From the NCBI RefSeq assembly GCF_034044635.1, contig NZ_JAXCLX010000001.1, forward strand, positions 2,356,001 through 2,420,000: 64,000 nucleotides of DNA, in the 5' to 3' direction. The stretch's first letter is position 1; each line of letters begins with the position of its first letter. The position numbers and the translations under genes were made by a program. The notes beneath the pieces were generated by a model that saw nothing but the letters and a program-made list of their open reading frames with translations, was not told where the DNA came from and made no database searches. The DNA comes from Dongia rigui (lineage in GTDB: Bacteria > Pseudomonadota > Alphaproteobacteria > Dongiales > Dongiaceae). Shown here in pieces: positions 18,489 to 28,000 of the stretch.

Positions 18489-19460
18489 TTAAGCCGGGAT
18501 ATCGGTGTCGATCGCCAGCCGAACCGTGGTGCCGGCGACATCGATTTTGTAAACATTGTAGTCGTTGGTGCCATCGCCGAAGACGCCTTCCAAGGTCCAG
18601 CCGGTGTTGCTGATGACATGGTCGCTGGCACCACCATCCACCCACAGCACATTGGTGTCCGACATGTCGAGCACCTCCTTGGCGGAGATCTGCAAGATAT
18701 TGTTGTGATCGTTGAGGTCGATGCGCTCGATACCGTGCAGATGGTCAGCGACCTTTCCAAGGATCAGATGATCGCCGTCGAATTCCACCTTGTCGTTGCC
18801 GGAGCCACCGTCGATGTCGTCGGCGATGGTCATAAAATTCGAAACCTGGGCATGGATCACGTCATCGCCGGCGTCGCCGAACAATAGGTCATGGCCATCG
18901 TCACCCAGCAACAGATCATCGCCATCGCCGCCATGCAGGGTGTCGTCGCCGTCGCCACCGAGGAGGACATCATCGCCGGCATCGCCATTGAGCTTGTCTT
19001 CGCCGGTGTCGCCTTCAAGATTGTCGTCACCTTCGCCACCGAAGACCGTGTCGTTGCCGCGATCGCCGAAGAGGGAATCCCGATCGTCGCCGCCAAAGAT
19101 CAGATCATTGCCCTGGCCGCCGTGAATGTCGTCATGGCCGAGGTCGCCCATCAAGAAGTCGTTGCCATCGTCGCCAAAGATCCGATCGTTGCCATTGCCG
19201 CCCAGCGCCGTCAAATTGCCGCCGCGGGTCGCCGTGATCGTATCGTTGCCGTCACCACCGTCGATGAGGTCGTTGCCGCCACCGCTCACCAGATAATCGT
19301 TGCCAGCATTCCCGAATATCTGGTCGTTGCCAATACCACCGGTCAGAGCGTCGTCCTTCTCGGTCCCGCGCAAGTAAAGCGGGGGCGCATAAGGAATTGT
19401 GCCCGGCGTGGTGGGAAAGTGGGGCAGATAGGGGGCGGGCTTGCTGATGATCTTGACCAT
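18489..19460 (-). CDS. RTX-type calcium-binding repeat protein
   Basis: 323 aa, ATG at 19460 preceded by AAGGAG. A proline-rich start ([19 protein letters not shown]) leads into about fifteen Gly/Asp nonapeptides between residues 30 and 210, then a non-repeat domain (about 215-323) with [15 protein letters not shown], a segment seen in other large RTX proteins. Likely secreted by a type I system and folded by external calcium. No enzymatic motif is visible. Probably co-transcribed with the downstream RTX gene. Confidence 0.87.
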   Translation of the reverse strand: MVKIISKPAPYLPHFPTTPGTIPYAPPLYLRGTEKDDALTGGIGNDQIFGNAGNDYLVSGGGNDLIDGGDGNDTITATRGGNLTALGGNGNDRIFGDDGNDFLMGDLGHDDIHGGQGNDLIFGGDDRDSLFGDRGNDTVFGGEGDDNLEGDTGEDKLNGDAGDDVLLGGDGDDTLHGGDGDDLLLGDDGHDLLFGDAGDDVIHAQVSNFMTIADDIDGGSGNDKVEFDGDHLILGKVADHLHGIERIDLNDHNNILQISAKEVLDMSDTNVLWVDGGASDHVISNTGWTLEGVFGDGTNDYNVYKIDVAGTTVRLAIDTDIPA

Positions 19461-19685
19461 GATGGATCTCCTTCCAGTTTGCAGGTTGCCTGTGGAAGGT
19501 CCGTCGCGGCGAAGAGCATGCGCGTTAAAGCGGTTCGGGTGACATCGGATGGGATGTGATGCCCGTCATGGGGCGAAAACTCCGCAATGGCGCAAACCCG
19601 CGACGGATCGCGACAATTTTAGCAATCCATCTGAGGCCCGCAGACGAGCACTTTCCGACGCTTCACGGGTGGCGGTGTGAGCAGC

Positions 19686-21605
19686 TCAGCCGGCGCTGAG
19701 TTCCAGCCAGGTTTCTTCGGCGGCCGAAAGCTTCTTCTTCACCTCGGCATGCTTGGTCTGCCAGGTCTGCAGTTCCGCCGTGCCGCCATTGTTGTAGAGC
19801 GATGGGTCGGCAAGCTTGGCTTCGATGAGGTCGAGGGCCTGGGTGAGCTTGTTCACCGCCAGTTCGGCGTTGCTGAGTGCCTTCTTCTTTTCCGGCGAAA
19901 CCGCGACCTTCTTTGCGGCGGGCACCGGCTTGGGCTCGACCTTGGGCCCCGACGCAGCGGCGCCGGCATGGGCCGCGGCCAGCTTTGGTGCCGAGGCCTT
20001 TTCCGGCAGGGCGCCCTTCTTTTCGCCGCGATTCTTCTCACGCCGTTCGCTGATGATCTGGCGGCGGTAGTCGTCCATGTCGCCATCGAAGGCTTTGACG
20101 CCACCATCCTTCACCAGCCACAGGCGATCGGCGCTGAGTTCGATCAAGTTGGGGTCGTGGCTGATGATGATAACGGCCCCTTCGAACTCGTTGATGGCCT
20201 CGACCAGGGCCTGGCGGCTGTCGATGTCGAGATGGTTGGAGGGTTCGTCAAGCAGCAGGATGTTGGGCGCCTGGCGGCTCATCAGCGCCAGCAACAGACG
20301 CGCCTTCTCGCCGCCTGAGAGTTGCGCGACCTTGGTATTGGCCTGATCCTGGCCGAGGCCGAAACGGCCGAGATGCGCGCGGCGCTTGTCGGGGAGGAGA
20401 TCGGGGGCGGCACGCGCCATCACCTCGATCGGCGTTGCGTCGAGATCGAGCTCGTCGGTCTGGTGCTGGGCGAAATAGCCGACGCGCAGCTTGTTGGATT
20501 TGCGCATTTGCCCGGCCATCGGCTCCAGGCGGCCGGCCAGCAGCTTGATGAAGGTCGATTTGCCGTTGCCGTTCGAGCCCAACAGCGCGATGCGGTCGTC
20601 GGGATCGAGGCGCAGGTCGAGATTTTTGAGGATCGGTTTGCCCGGCTCGTAACCGACCGAGACATGATCGATGGTGATGAGCGGCGGTGCCAAGGCTTCC
20701 GGCTGCGGGAAGGAGATGTTGATTCCCTTCTCGTCAGCGACCAGCGAAATCGGCTGCAGCTTGGCGATCATCTTCAAGCGCGACTGCGCCTGCCGTGCCT
20801 TCGAGGCCTTGTAGCGGAAGCGGTCGACGAAGGCCTGCATGTGCTTCCTTTGGGCATCGACCTTGGCGGCCATCGCCATGTCCTGCTCCATGCGCAGGCG
20901 CCGCATGTTCTCGAAATCGTCATAGCCGCCGGCGTAGGAGATCATGCCACCGCGCGACAGATGGATCGTGCGGTTGACGACCTTGTTGAGGAGATCGCGG
21001 TCATGGCTCACCAGCAGGATCGTGCCGGGATAGTTCTTCAAATAGCTCTCGAGCCACAGGGTCGCTTCGAGATCGAGATGGTTCGTCGGCTCGTCGAGCA
21101 GCATCAGATCGGGCGCCGAGAAGAGCTGTGCGGCCAGCGCCACACGCATCTGCCAGCCGCCGGAGAAGTCGCTCAACGGGCGGAGCTGCGCCACACCATC
21201 GAAGCCGAGGCCGGCCAGAATTTCCGCCGCACGGCTTTCGGCGCTGTGCGCCTGGATGTCGGTGAGGCGCGCATGAATCTCGGCGATGCGGTTGGGGTCG
21301 GTGGCGTGGTCTGCCTCATGGAGCAAGGCCGTGCGCTCGGTATCGGCCGCCAGCACACAATCGATCAGGCTGCGGCTCTGATCCTTCATTTCCTGTTCCA
21401 GGCGGCCCACACGCCAGGATTTCGGCACGTCGATGGTGCCTGAATCCTGATGCAGATCGCCGGAGATCAATTTGAGCAAAGTCGACTTGCCGGCACCGTT
21501 GCGCCCGACCAGACCGGCATGGTGGCCGGCCGAAACGGAGACGCTGGCGTTCGAGAGGATCTCGCGCCCGGCGATGCGGTAGGTCAGGTTGTTGATCGTT
21601 AACAT
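19686..21605 (-). CDS. ABC-F family ATP-binding protein
   Basis: 639 aa with two ATPase domains and no membrane segment. Domain 1 has GRNGAGKST, FSGGWQMR and LMLLDEPTNHLD; domain 2 has GSNGNGKST, LSGGEKAR and ILLLDEPSNHLD. The linker between them (about 235-285) is charged and helical, as in ribosome-acting ABC-F factors. A lysine/alanine-rich tail (about 520-639) ends in a coiled coil. It is closest in layout to YheS/Uup-type proteins, probably acting on the ribosome; the exact subfamily is not certain. Divergent from ndk. Confidence 0.9.
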   Translation of the reverse strand: MLTINNLTYRIAGREILSNASVSVSAGHHAGLVGRNGAGKSTLLKLISGDLHQDSGTIDVPKSWRVGRLEQEMKDQSRSLIDCVLAADTERTALLHEADHATDPNRIAEIHARLTDIQAHSAESRAAEILAGLGFDGVAQLRPLSDFSGGWQMRVALAAQLFSAPDLMLLDEPTNHLDLEATLWLESYLKNYPGTILLVSHDRDLLNKVVNRTIHLSRGGMISYAGGYDDFENMRRLRMEQDMAMAAKVDAQRKHMQAFVDRFRYKASKARQAQSRLKMIAKLQPISLVADEKGINISFPQPEALAPPLITIDHVSVGYEPGKPILKNLDLRLDPDDRIALLGSNGNGKSTFIKLLAGRLEPMAGQMRKSNKLRVGYFAQHQTDELDLDATPIEVMARAAPDLLPDKRRAHLGRFGLGQDQANTKVAQLSGGEKARLLLALMSRQAPNILLLDEPSNHLDIDSRQALVEAINEFEGAVIIISHDPNLIELSADRLWLVKDGGVKAFDGDMDDYRRQIISERREKNRGEKKGALPEKASAPKLAAAHAGAAASGPKVEPKPVPAAKKVAVSPEKKKALSNAELAVNKLTQALDLIEAKLADPSLYNNGGTAELQTWQTKHAEVKKKLSAAEETWLELSAG

Positions 21606-21779
21606 GTTGTTTTAACTTAACTTCTTGAAATTCTAGGCGACCCGGCCCCGGTGTCCCAGAAGCTTTACTGGGGCTTGGTTGTGCACTGCGGAGGAGTTGT
21701 ATATAAGCCAGCCCGAATTCCGCCAAGGGGCGCCGGCCATTTAGGCCCGCTGCCCGCAACTCCAGAGATGAGGAAAATC

Positions 21780-22202
21780 ATGGCCATCGAACGTACTTTC
21801 TCGATCATTAAGCCGGACGCCACCCGCCGCAACCTGACCGGCAAGATCAACGCCAAGTTCGAGGAAGCCGGCCTGAAGATCGTCGCCCAGCGCCGCATCC
21901 AGATGTCGGAAGCCCAGGCCAAGAAGTTCTACGACGTGCACGCGGCACGCCCCTTCTACAACGATCTGGTGAAGTTCATGACCTCCGGCCCGGTCGTCGT
22001 CCAGGTGCTGGAAGGCGAAGGTGCGGTCTTGAAGAACCGCGACATCATGGGCGCCACCAACCCCGCCAATGCCGCCCCGGGCACCATCCGCAAGGAATTT
22101 GCGGAATCGATCGAAGCCAATTCGGTCCATGGTTCGGACAGCCTGGAGAATGCCGCGATCGAGATCGCCTATTTCTTCGCCGGTTCCGATATCGTCGGCT
22201 AA
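21780..22202 (+). CDS. ndk: nucleoside diphosphate kinase
   Basis: 140 aa, the standard length. The phospho-histidine is in NSVHGSDS near residue 117; [10 protein letters not shown] at the start and [14 protein letters not shown] are family signatures. It equilibrates nucleoside di- and triphosphates. The ATG follows GAGGAAA. A TATATA box around 21698 could be its -10 element, but no good -35 was found. Confidence 0.97.
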   Translation: MAIERTFSIIKPDATRRNLTGKINAKFEEAGLKIVAQRRIQMSEAQAKKFYDVHAARPFYNDLVKFMTSGPVVVQVLEGEGAVLKNRDIMGATNPANAAPGTIRKEFAESIEANSVHGSDSLENAAIEIAYFFAGSDIVG

Positions 22203-22207
22203 GTAAT

Positions 22208-22316
22208 TCCCCTCACCCCAACCCCTCTCCCCGCAAGCGGGGCGAGGGGCTTGAGGCTGGGGCTCGCAGGAAACTCCCTCTCCCCACGAAGTGGGGAGAG
22301 GGTCGGGGTGAGGGGC
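22208..22316. repeat. dispersed inverted repeat, family A
   Basis: CCCCTCACCCCAACCCC... pairs with ...GGGTCGGGGTGAGGGG; inner hairpins are CCCCGCAAGCGGGG and CTCCCCACGAAGTGGGGAG. It lies directly after ndk. Confidence 0.8.
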
Positions 22317-22348
22317 TCTTCGGCCCGCTCGGTCCAAGAAATAGAAAC

Positions 22349-22386
22349 GGCGCCGCGGGGATATACCTGCGGCGCCATTTTTGTTT
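22349..22386. terminator. rho-independent terminator
   Basis: Perfect 8-bp stem GGCGCCGC (22349-22356) and GCGGCGCC (22369-22376), followed by ATTTTTGTTTG. It should end ndk transcription on the plus strand; the small membrane gene converges on it. Confidence 0.85.
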
Positions 22387-22404
22387 GTTCCGCGTTCGGA
22401 AGGG

Positions 22405-22632
22405 TTATTTCCGGCTGACGGCGACGACGACGGCGATGAAGCCGCCGATGATGCCGATCACGGAGAAGATGCCAAGGCCGATCGACGGGCCGTTGATCAC
22501 GTGGAGGGTGGTGATCAATGCCAGGATCAGGGCATAGATCGTGCCCCAGAAGAGCAGGCGGCCGATGCCGTTCCAGGTCTGCTGGCGGTTGGCGAGGATC
22601 TGGTCGTTAAGCGAACCGGACGGGTTGGCCAT
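22405..22632 (-). CDS. small membrane protein, two predicted membrane segments
   Basis: 75 aa, ATG at 22632 with GGAGA upstream. A polar N-terminus (DQILANRQQTW) is followed by hydrophobic stretches at about 26-46 and 51-72. The first part loosely resembles the aa3-type cytochrome oxidase subunit IV-like family, but that family has one membrane segment and no oxidase genes are nearby, so I leave it unassigned. It lies upstream of a degenerate RNase T2 gene read in the opposite order on the same strand, 72 bases apart. Confidence 0.65.
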   Translation of the reverse strand: MANPSGSLNDQILANRQQTWNGIGRLLFWGTIYALILALITTLHVINGPSIGLGIFSVIGIIGGFIAVVVAVSRK

Positions 22633-22704
22633 GGTTAATCTCCGAAATTGAACGCCGTTGAATTGGCTCCTTTTTACCCAAAAGCGGGCGCTTCGGCAAT
22701 TTCC

Positions 22705-23706
22705 TCATTGCGGAAGGGGCGGAATAACTTCCATGGGCTCGGTATCCATCGGCTGCGGCTTGGTCGGATCCGGCGCGCCGGGAATGGGCTTTGCTGGCGC
22801 CGTGAACTGCGGCGCCTCGATGGTCGGGACCGTCACCTGCGGTACGACGGGCTGCGGGACCACCGGCATCTCAATGGCGGGAATCGTGCCCGGCACCTCC
22901 GGTTTGGCAACCGGGTCGGGGACCGGCTGGCCCGCCTCGGGCACCAGGAACGTCTCCGGGCAGCGCTGGCGCAAGGTGCTGCCCGGCTCCTGCCACAGCC
23001 CGTCCTTGGCCAGAGTTCGCATGGTGCCGAGCTGGCGCAATTTGATGCGCACCTCGATAAGGACGGGGATAGAGCGTTTTTTGGAGCGGGCGCAGACCAG
23101 CTGCAGGGCGCTTTGTGCTGCTTCGTCGCCGAATTGCTGGGCGAAGGCCTCGATCAGCGCGTCGCGCTTGATGCGGCTGCCGATGGCGCCGGCGATGGTG
23201 ACGTTGAGCAAGGTGCGCTGCATATCCTTGGCGCGGCCGACCGCGCGCTGGAAATAGCTTTCCTCCGACAGCATCGAACAGGCGCCATAGCGCGACCAGT
23301 ATTGCCGCTCGGCGCATTGCTGGGTTGTCGGCATGACTTCCGCCAGCGACCTGGCGAGATCGGGGCTGAGCTTCACAGCCGGCATCTTGCAGGCGCGGGT
23401 TGCCGCGTCATCGATCTCGCCCTCGAAGGTCGGCAGCGAGAAGGCGCCGGACATGGGGTCGCAATCTTCCAGCGGCACGGAGCCGGCCTTGGCGTCCGGG
23501 CGCAGGCCGATGAGGGTGAGGTTGCGCGCCGCCGGATCCTTGAGGGTGAGGCCTGCGCAGAACGGCAGCTCAGGCTTCTGCAGGCATTTCCCGGGCAGGA
23601 AGCCCATGACCAGCGTGTAATGATCCATCGCCTGGGCGCAAGCGACGCGCGGCAGGGCGCCTATGGCCAAAACTAGAACAAGGCCAAGCGAATGCCAGGC
23701 CCGCAT
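22705..23706 (-). CDS. exported protein resembling RNase T2 with lost catalytic residues
   Basis: 333 aa. A signal peptide is likely (cut after VACA, about residue 24). The disulfide and fold pattern of RNase T2 can be recognised: CAS I is LTLIGLRP (63-70) in place of LxxHGLWP, and CAS II is YWSRYGAC (136-143) in place of EWxKHGTC. The catalytic His of CAS I is Ile66, and the Glu and His of CAS II are Tyr136 and Tyr140, so ribonuclease activity is not expected. A proline/valine-rich tail (about 255-333) probably is disordered. It could be a binding protein or inhibitor; the role is unknown. It lies three bases downstream of purN. Confidence 0.55.
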   Translation of the reverse strand: MRAWHSLGLVLVLAIGALPRVACAQAMDHYTLVMGFLPGKCLQKPELPFCAGLTLKDPAARNLTLIGLRPDAKAGSVPLEDCDPMSGAFSLPTFEGEIDDAATRACKMPAVKLSPDLARSLAEVMPTTQQCAERQYWSRYGACSMLSEESYFQRAVGRAKDMQRTLLNVTIAGAIGSRIKRDALIEAFAQQFGDEAAQSALQLVCARSKKRSIPVLIEVRIKLRQLGTMRTLAKDGLWQEPGSTLRQRCPETFLVPEAGQPVPDPVAKPEVPGTIPAIEMPVVPQPVVPQVTVPTIEAPQFTAPAKPIPGAPDPTKPQPMDTEPMEVIPPLPQ

Positions 23707-23709
23707 CGC

Positions 23710-24369
23710 TCAGGCACCCAACGGGTTGAATAGGATGCCGCCGGCAAAGGCTGTGTCATAGATCACCGCTTTCTCGCCCTGCACATGGACCTTGCCTTCG
23801 GCGACGAGACGCAAGGCGGCTGGGAACAGGCGATGTTCGGCGGCAAGGACGCGCAGGCCCAGCGCGGTCTCGTCATCCTCGGGGCGCACCGGGACCACGG
23901 CCTGGGCGATGATCGGCCCTTCATCCATGGCGGGGCGCACGAAATGCACCGTGCAGCCATGGAAGCGCACACCGGCCTCGAGCGCCCGTTGATGGGTGTG
24001 GAGGCCCTTGAAGGATGGCAGCAGGGCCGGATGGATATTGACCAGCTTGTTGTGCCAGCCGGCGATGAAGCCATCGGTGAGGAGGCGGAGGAAACCAGCA
24101 AGAACCACCAGTTCGGCACCGGCGGCGCGGATTTCGGCATCCATCGCCGCATCGAAGGCGGCGCGGTCGGCAAAGGCCTTGTGATCGACGGTCTTGGTGG
24201 GAATGCCGGCGCGTTCCGCCCGCGTGAGGCCGAAGGCGTCCGGGCGGTTCGAGAGCACCAGCACGATCTCGATCGGCGAATTGGTGATGGCCGGGCCGAA
24301 ATGGTCGATCAGGGCCTGCAGATTGCTGCCGCGCCCGGAAATCAGGATGGCGATTTTCATTTTCGCCAT
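23710..24369 (-). CDS. purN: phosphoribosylglycinamide formyltransferase
   Basis: 219 aa from the ATG at 24369 (AAGGAA upstream). Motifs are LISGRGSNLQAL (substrate phosphate loop), VLAGFLRLL, NIHPALLPSFKG with the catalytic His, and MDEGPII with the catalytic Asp. It transfers a formyl group from 10-formyl-THF to GAR in purine synthesis. It is eleven bases downstream of purM, the usual purM-purN operon. Confidence 0.97.
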   Translation of the reverse strand: MAKMKIAILISGRGSNLQALIDHFGPAITNSPIEIVLVLSNRPDAFGLTRAERAGIPTKTVDHKAFADRAAFDAAMDAEIRAAGAELVVLAGFLRLLTDGFIAGWHNKLVNIHPALLPSFKGLHTHQRALEAGVRFHGCTVHFVRPAMDEGPIIAQAVVPVRPEDDETALGLRVLAAEHRLFPAALRLVAEGKVHVQGEKAVIYDTAFAGGILFNPLGA

Positions 24370-24380
24370 GGCCCCGTTCC

Positions 24381-25454
24381 TTACCAATGTCCGGTGTTGC
24401 GGACCTCGCAGCCGGCGGCACCCGGCGCGCGTGCCGTGATGCGGCCGATTTCGCTCACCGTCTCGCCTGCATCGCGCAGCACCTTGGCAATACCGGCGGC
24501 GTCGTCGCGCCCCACCACCATCACCATGCCGATACCGCAATTGAAAGTACGGGCCATTTCCTGGGCATCCGTGCCGGCAATTTTCCGCATCCAGCTGAAA
24601 ACCGGCGGCAGGGCCCAAGTGGTGGCGTCGATGCTGCAGGCAAGATTCTTGGGGAGCACGCGCGGGATGTTTTCGAGGAGGCCGCCGCCGGTGATATGGG
24701 CCAGCGCCTTAACACCGCCCAGCTTCGCGCCGTCGGTACGAATGGCAGCGAGGCAGGAGCGAACATAGATCTTGGTCGGCGTGAGGAGGGCATTGCCGAG
24801 ACGCGTGCCCTTCTGGAACGGCGCATCGGCATCATAAGAGAGGCCGCTCACCTCGACGATCTTACGGACCAGGGAATAGCCGTTGGAATGAACGCCGCTG
24901 GAACCCAGGCCCAGCACGATATCGCCCTCAGTGACATTGGCGCCGGTGATGGCGGCGTCACGCTCGACGGCGCCCACGGCGAATCCGGCCAGATCGTAAT
25001 CGCCCTTGGCATACATGCCGGGCATTTCCGCCGTCTCGCCACCGATCAGCGCACAGCCTGCCTGCTTGCAGCCATCGGCGATGCCGGAAATGATCTGCTT
25101 GCCGGTTTCGACGTCGAGCTTGCCGGTCGCGAAATAGTCGAGGAAGAAGAGCGGCTCGGCGCCCTGGACGACCAGATCGTTGACACACATGGCGACCAGG
25201 TCGACGCCGATCGTGTCGTGGCAGCCCGCTTCGATGGCGATCTTCAGCTTGGTGCCGACGCCGTCGGTGGTGGCAACCAGGATGGGGTCGCGGAAGCCAG
25301 CGCGCTTGGGGTCGAAAAAGGCGCCGAAACCGCCCAATCCCGCATCGGCCCCGGCCCGTGCCGTGGCTTTTGCCAGCGGTTTGATCGCCTCGACCAGGGC
25401 ATTACCGGCATCGATATCGACACCGGCATCGCGATAGGTGATGCCATTGCCCAT
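24381..25454 (-). CDS. purM: phosphoribosylformylglycinamidine cyclo-ligase
   Basis: 357 aa, family-typical. [50 protein letters not shown] and [14 protein letters not shown] are AIR synthetase signatures. It closes the imidazole ring in purine synthesis (FGAM to AIR). First gene of the purM-purN operon, divergent from the DUF2066 gene. Confidence 0.98.
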   Translation of the reverse strand: MGNGITYRDAGVDIDAGNALVEAIKPLAKATARAGADAGLGGFGAFFDPKRAGFRDPILVATTDGVGTKLKIAIEAGCHDTIGVDLVAMCVNDLVVQGAEPLFFLDYFATGKLDVETGKQIISGIADGCKQAGCALIGGETAEMPGMYAKGDYDLAGFAVGAVERDAAITGANVTEGDIVLGLGSSGVHSNGYSLVRKIVEVSGLSYDADAPFQKGTRLGNALLTPTKIYVRSCLAAIRTDGAKLGGVKALAHITGGGLLENIPRVLPKNLACSIDATTWALPPVFSWMRKIAGTDAQEMARTFNCGIGMVMVVGRDDAAGIAKVLRDAGETVSEIGRITARAPGAAGCEVRNTGHW

Positions 25455-25581
25455 GGTGTTTACTTTAAGTCCTTGTGATTGCTGGTGCCCGCGGATCCGA
25501 AACGGGTACCGCCTCTGGCTTCCTTGGACACAGATTTGCTATAAGCTCGGTCGGACAATACGCATTTCAGGGTGGTTTGCA

Positions 25582-26706
25582 ATGGCCCCAGCGGGCGTCT
25601 CGATTCGCGGTTTCTTCGGCCTTCTTGGCCTGCTTATGGGCGTATTGCTGGCGGTTCCGGCCTCGGCACAGAATGTCTATGTGGCGTCCGGCGTGCCGGT
25701 CGACGTGACGGGGGATGCTGCCACCTTGCGCGATCAGGCGGTGGTGATGGCCCAGCGCGAGGCCTTGAAGAAGGTCCTGGCCGAGATCGCCCCGGCCGAT
25801 CAGGTGGCGGGATTGCAGCTCCCGCCCGACGACGAGATCGGCGCCTGGGTCTCGGATGTCGAGATCGAAGAGGAGAAAATGGCGGCGACGCATTACGTCG
25901 GCCGCTACACGATCCGCTTCGCCGCCGCCCCGGTGCAGGAATTCTTGAGCGGCCAGGGTGTGGCCTTTGCCGAGACGCGGTCGAAGCAGATGCTGCTCAT
26001 CCCGATCTATACCGACGAGACCGGGACGACCGGCCTCTGGGGTCCGAGCAACCAGTGGATGGCCAGCTGGGCCGCGCGCCCGCCCAGCAATGCGCTGGTA
26101 CCGATCGTGGTGCCGCGCGGCGATCTCGACGACCAGAACACGCTTTCGGCCACCGAAGCCCTGGGCGGGAACGAACCCAAGCTCGAATTCATGGGTGAAC
26201 GCTATCAGGCGGGCGATGTCGTGGTGGCGGAAGCGCAAATGAGCGCACCCACACCCGACGGCAAGCGCAGCCTGGCCCTCAACGTCACGCGCTATGGCAC
26301 GGAGGGGCCGCAGAAATACGAAGACACGCTGACGGGCGATGCCGCCGATCCAGATGGCTTGATGGCGCAGGGTGTCGCCGCCGTGCAGTCGATGCTGGAA
26401 GGGGCGTGGAAGAACGCCAATCTGGTCGATCCCAACCAGCGCACCGCGGTTTCGGTCCATGTGCCGCTGACCGGTATCGAGCAATGGGTCGCCATCAAAC
26501 GGCGCCTGGGCCAGGTGAGCTTGATCAAGGGCGTGAATCTGAAGGAGCTCGCCAAGAGCGGCGCCGATCTCGAGATCTCCTATGCCGGCGACGAAGCGCA
26601 GTTCATCCGCGCGCTGAGCCAGGCCGATCTCAACATGGTGCCGAGCGGCGAAGGTGTTGCAACGCTGACGCTGGGTTCCGGCGGCGGCACGGCGCCGGCG
26701 CCGTGA
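25582..26706 (+). CDS. DUF2066-domain exported protein
   Basis: 374 aa from the ATG at 25582 (GGGTGG upstream). A signal peptide ends near AVPASAQN (about residue 29). The next ~150 residues match the DUF2066 pattern (DQAVVMAQREALKKVLAEI, HYVGRYTIRFAAAPVQEFL). The C-terminal half repeats a beta-alpha unit and ends in a Gly/Ala/Pro tail. In alphaproteobacteria this gene usually sits between purM and an AI-2E-type permease with hdaA, as here. Function is unknown; it is probably periplasmic. Confidence 0.82.
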   Translation: MAPAGVSIRGFFGLLGLLMGVLLAVPASAQNVYVASGVPVDVTGDAATLRDQAVVMAQREALKKVLAEIAPADQVAGLQLPPDDEIGAWVSDVEIEEEKMAATHYVGRYTIRFAAAPVQEFLSGQGVAFAETRSKQMLLIPIYTDETGTTGLWGPSNQWMASWAARPPSNALVPIVVPRGDLDDQNTLSATEALGGNEPKLEFMGERYQAGDVVVAEAQMSAPTPDGKRSLALNVTRYGTEGPQKYEDTLTGDAADPDGLMAQGVAAVQSMLEGAWKNANLVDPNQRTAVSVHVPLTGIEQWVAIKRRLGQVSLIKGVNLKELAKSGADLEISYAGDEAQFIRALSQADLNMVPSGEGVATLTLGSGGGTAPAP

Positions 26707-26734
26707 GATAGATCGATAGAGGACGAGACTGACG

Positions 26735-26838
26735 CCCCCTCACCCCAACCCCTCTCCCCAGAGGGGCGAGGGGCTTCAGGGCAAGGCGCGGTCGGAACTC
26801 CCTCGCCCCGCTTGCGGGGAGAGGGGCGGGGTGAGGGG
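26735..26838. repeat. dispersed inverted repeat, family A
   Basis: CCCCCTCACCCCAACCCC pairs with GGGGCGGGGTGAGGGG; inner hairpins are CCCCAGAGGGG and CCCCGCTTGCGGGG. It separates the DUF2066 gene from the permease gene and ends 14 bases before the permease start. Confidence 0.8.
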
Positions 26839-26851
26839 TAGTGCCAGCAAG

Positions 26852-28000
26852 ATGACCGACATCCGCGACATCAATATCGAGTTTGAGGAACCGACGCCGC
26901 CGCCCATGCGGCGTTGGCCGAGTTATCTCGTGGCCCTCATCGTCTTCCTGATCCTCGTTTATCTGCTGCGCACCGTGCTGCTGCCCTTCGTCGCTGGCAT
27001 GGGTGTGGCCTATTTCCTCGATCCCGTCTGCGATCGGTTGGAGAAATGGGGCTGCTCGCGCATTCTCGCGACGACGTTGGTGACGATCGTCTTCGCGCTT
27101 GTCGTCGTCCTCGCCTTCCTGCTGATCGTGCCGCTGCTCGTCGACCAGATGACGGCCTTCATCACCAGCCTGCCGGACCTGGTGGAAAAGGCGCACCAGC
27201 GCCTGCTGCCGCTCTATGAAAGTTTCCGCCTGCGTTTCGATCTGCCGGCGGTCGACGATTTGGGGGCGATGCTCAAGAACCGCCTTGGCACGGTGTTCGG
27301 TTTCCTGACACAGACCGTGCAGGGTGTCGTTTCCGGCGGCGCGGCACTGGCCAACCTGTTGTCGCTCATCTTCATCACGCCGGTGGTGACGTTCTACCTG
27401 TTGCGTGACTGGGATCTCATCATCGCGCGGGTCGATCATCTGCTGCCCCGCGACCATGCCGAGACCATCCGCACGCAGATGCGGGCGATCGATACGACGC
27501 TGGCTGGCTTCGTGCGCGGCCAGGCCACGGTCTGCCTGATCCTTGGCATCTATTACGCCACGGGCTTGATGCTGGTCGACCTGCCTTTCGGCCTGGTCAT
27601 CGGCATGATGGCCGGCATTCTGACCTTCATTCCCTATGTCGGCGCCATGTCGGGCTTCGTCACGGCGATGGCCATTGCGCTGGCGACCTTCGATGGCTGG
27701 CATGGGCCAGCCATTGTCGGCGGTATCTTCTTCATCGGCCAGGTGCTGGAGGGTAATTTCCTGACGCCCAAGCTGGTGGGCGATCGCGTCGGGCTGCATC
27801 CGGTCTGGATCATCTTCGCGCTGCTCTCCGGCGGCGCGCTCTTCGGCTTCGTGGGGCTGTTGCTCGCCGTGCCTGTGGCGGCGTCGATCGGCGTGCTGGT
27901 GCGCTTCGGCATCGGGCGCTATCTGGTGAGCCCGCTCTATCATGGTCATGATCGGCAGGAAGACGCCGACATCGTGCCGGAATTCCCGGACCAGCCATGA
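26852..28000 (+). CDS. AI-2E family (PerM-like) transporter
   Basis: 382 aa from the ATG at 26852. About seven or eight membrane segments, beginning YLVALIVFLILVYLLRTVLLPFV and VVVLAFLLIVPLLV, then GFVRGQATVCLILGIYY, FGLVIGMMAGILTFIPYVG and the conserved VGLHPVWIIFALLSGGALFGFVG, all typical of the AI-2E exporter/PerM family. The transported substrate is not known for most members. Its stop overlaps the hdaA start (ATGA). Confidence 0.9.
   Translation: MTDIRDINIEFEEPTPPPMRRWPSYLVALIVFLILVYLLRTVLLPFVAGMGVAYFLDPVCDRLEKWGCSRILATTLVTIVFALVVVLAFLLIVPLLVDQMTAFITSLPDLVEKAHQRLLPLYESFRLRFDLPAVDDLGAMLKNRLGTVFGFLTQTVQGVVSGGAALANLLSLIFITPVVTFYLLRDWDLIIARVDHLLPRDHAETIRTQMRAIDTTLAGFVRGQATVCLILGIYYATGLMLVDLPFGLVIGMMAGILTFIPYVGAMSGFVTAMAIALATFDGWHGPAIVGGIFFIGQVLEGNFLTPKLVGDRVGLHPVWIIFALLSGGALFGFVGLLLAVPVAASIGVLVRFGIGRYLVSPLYHGHDRQEDADIVPEFPDQP

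Noticed and set aside
17100-19400. Dense short GC-rich repeats that look array-like (CRISPR or tandem repeat)
   Set aside because: On the minus strand they encode RTX nonapeptides; spacing is 27 bases (nine codons) and there are no unique spacers.
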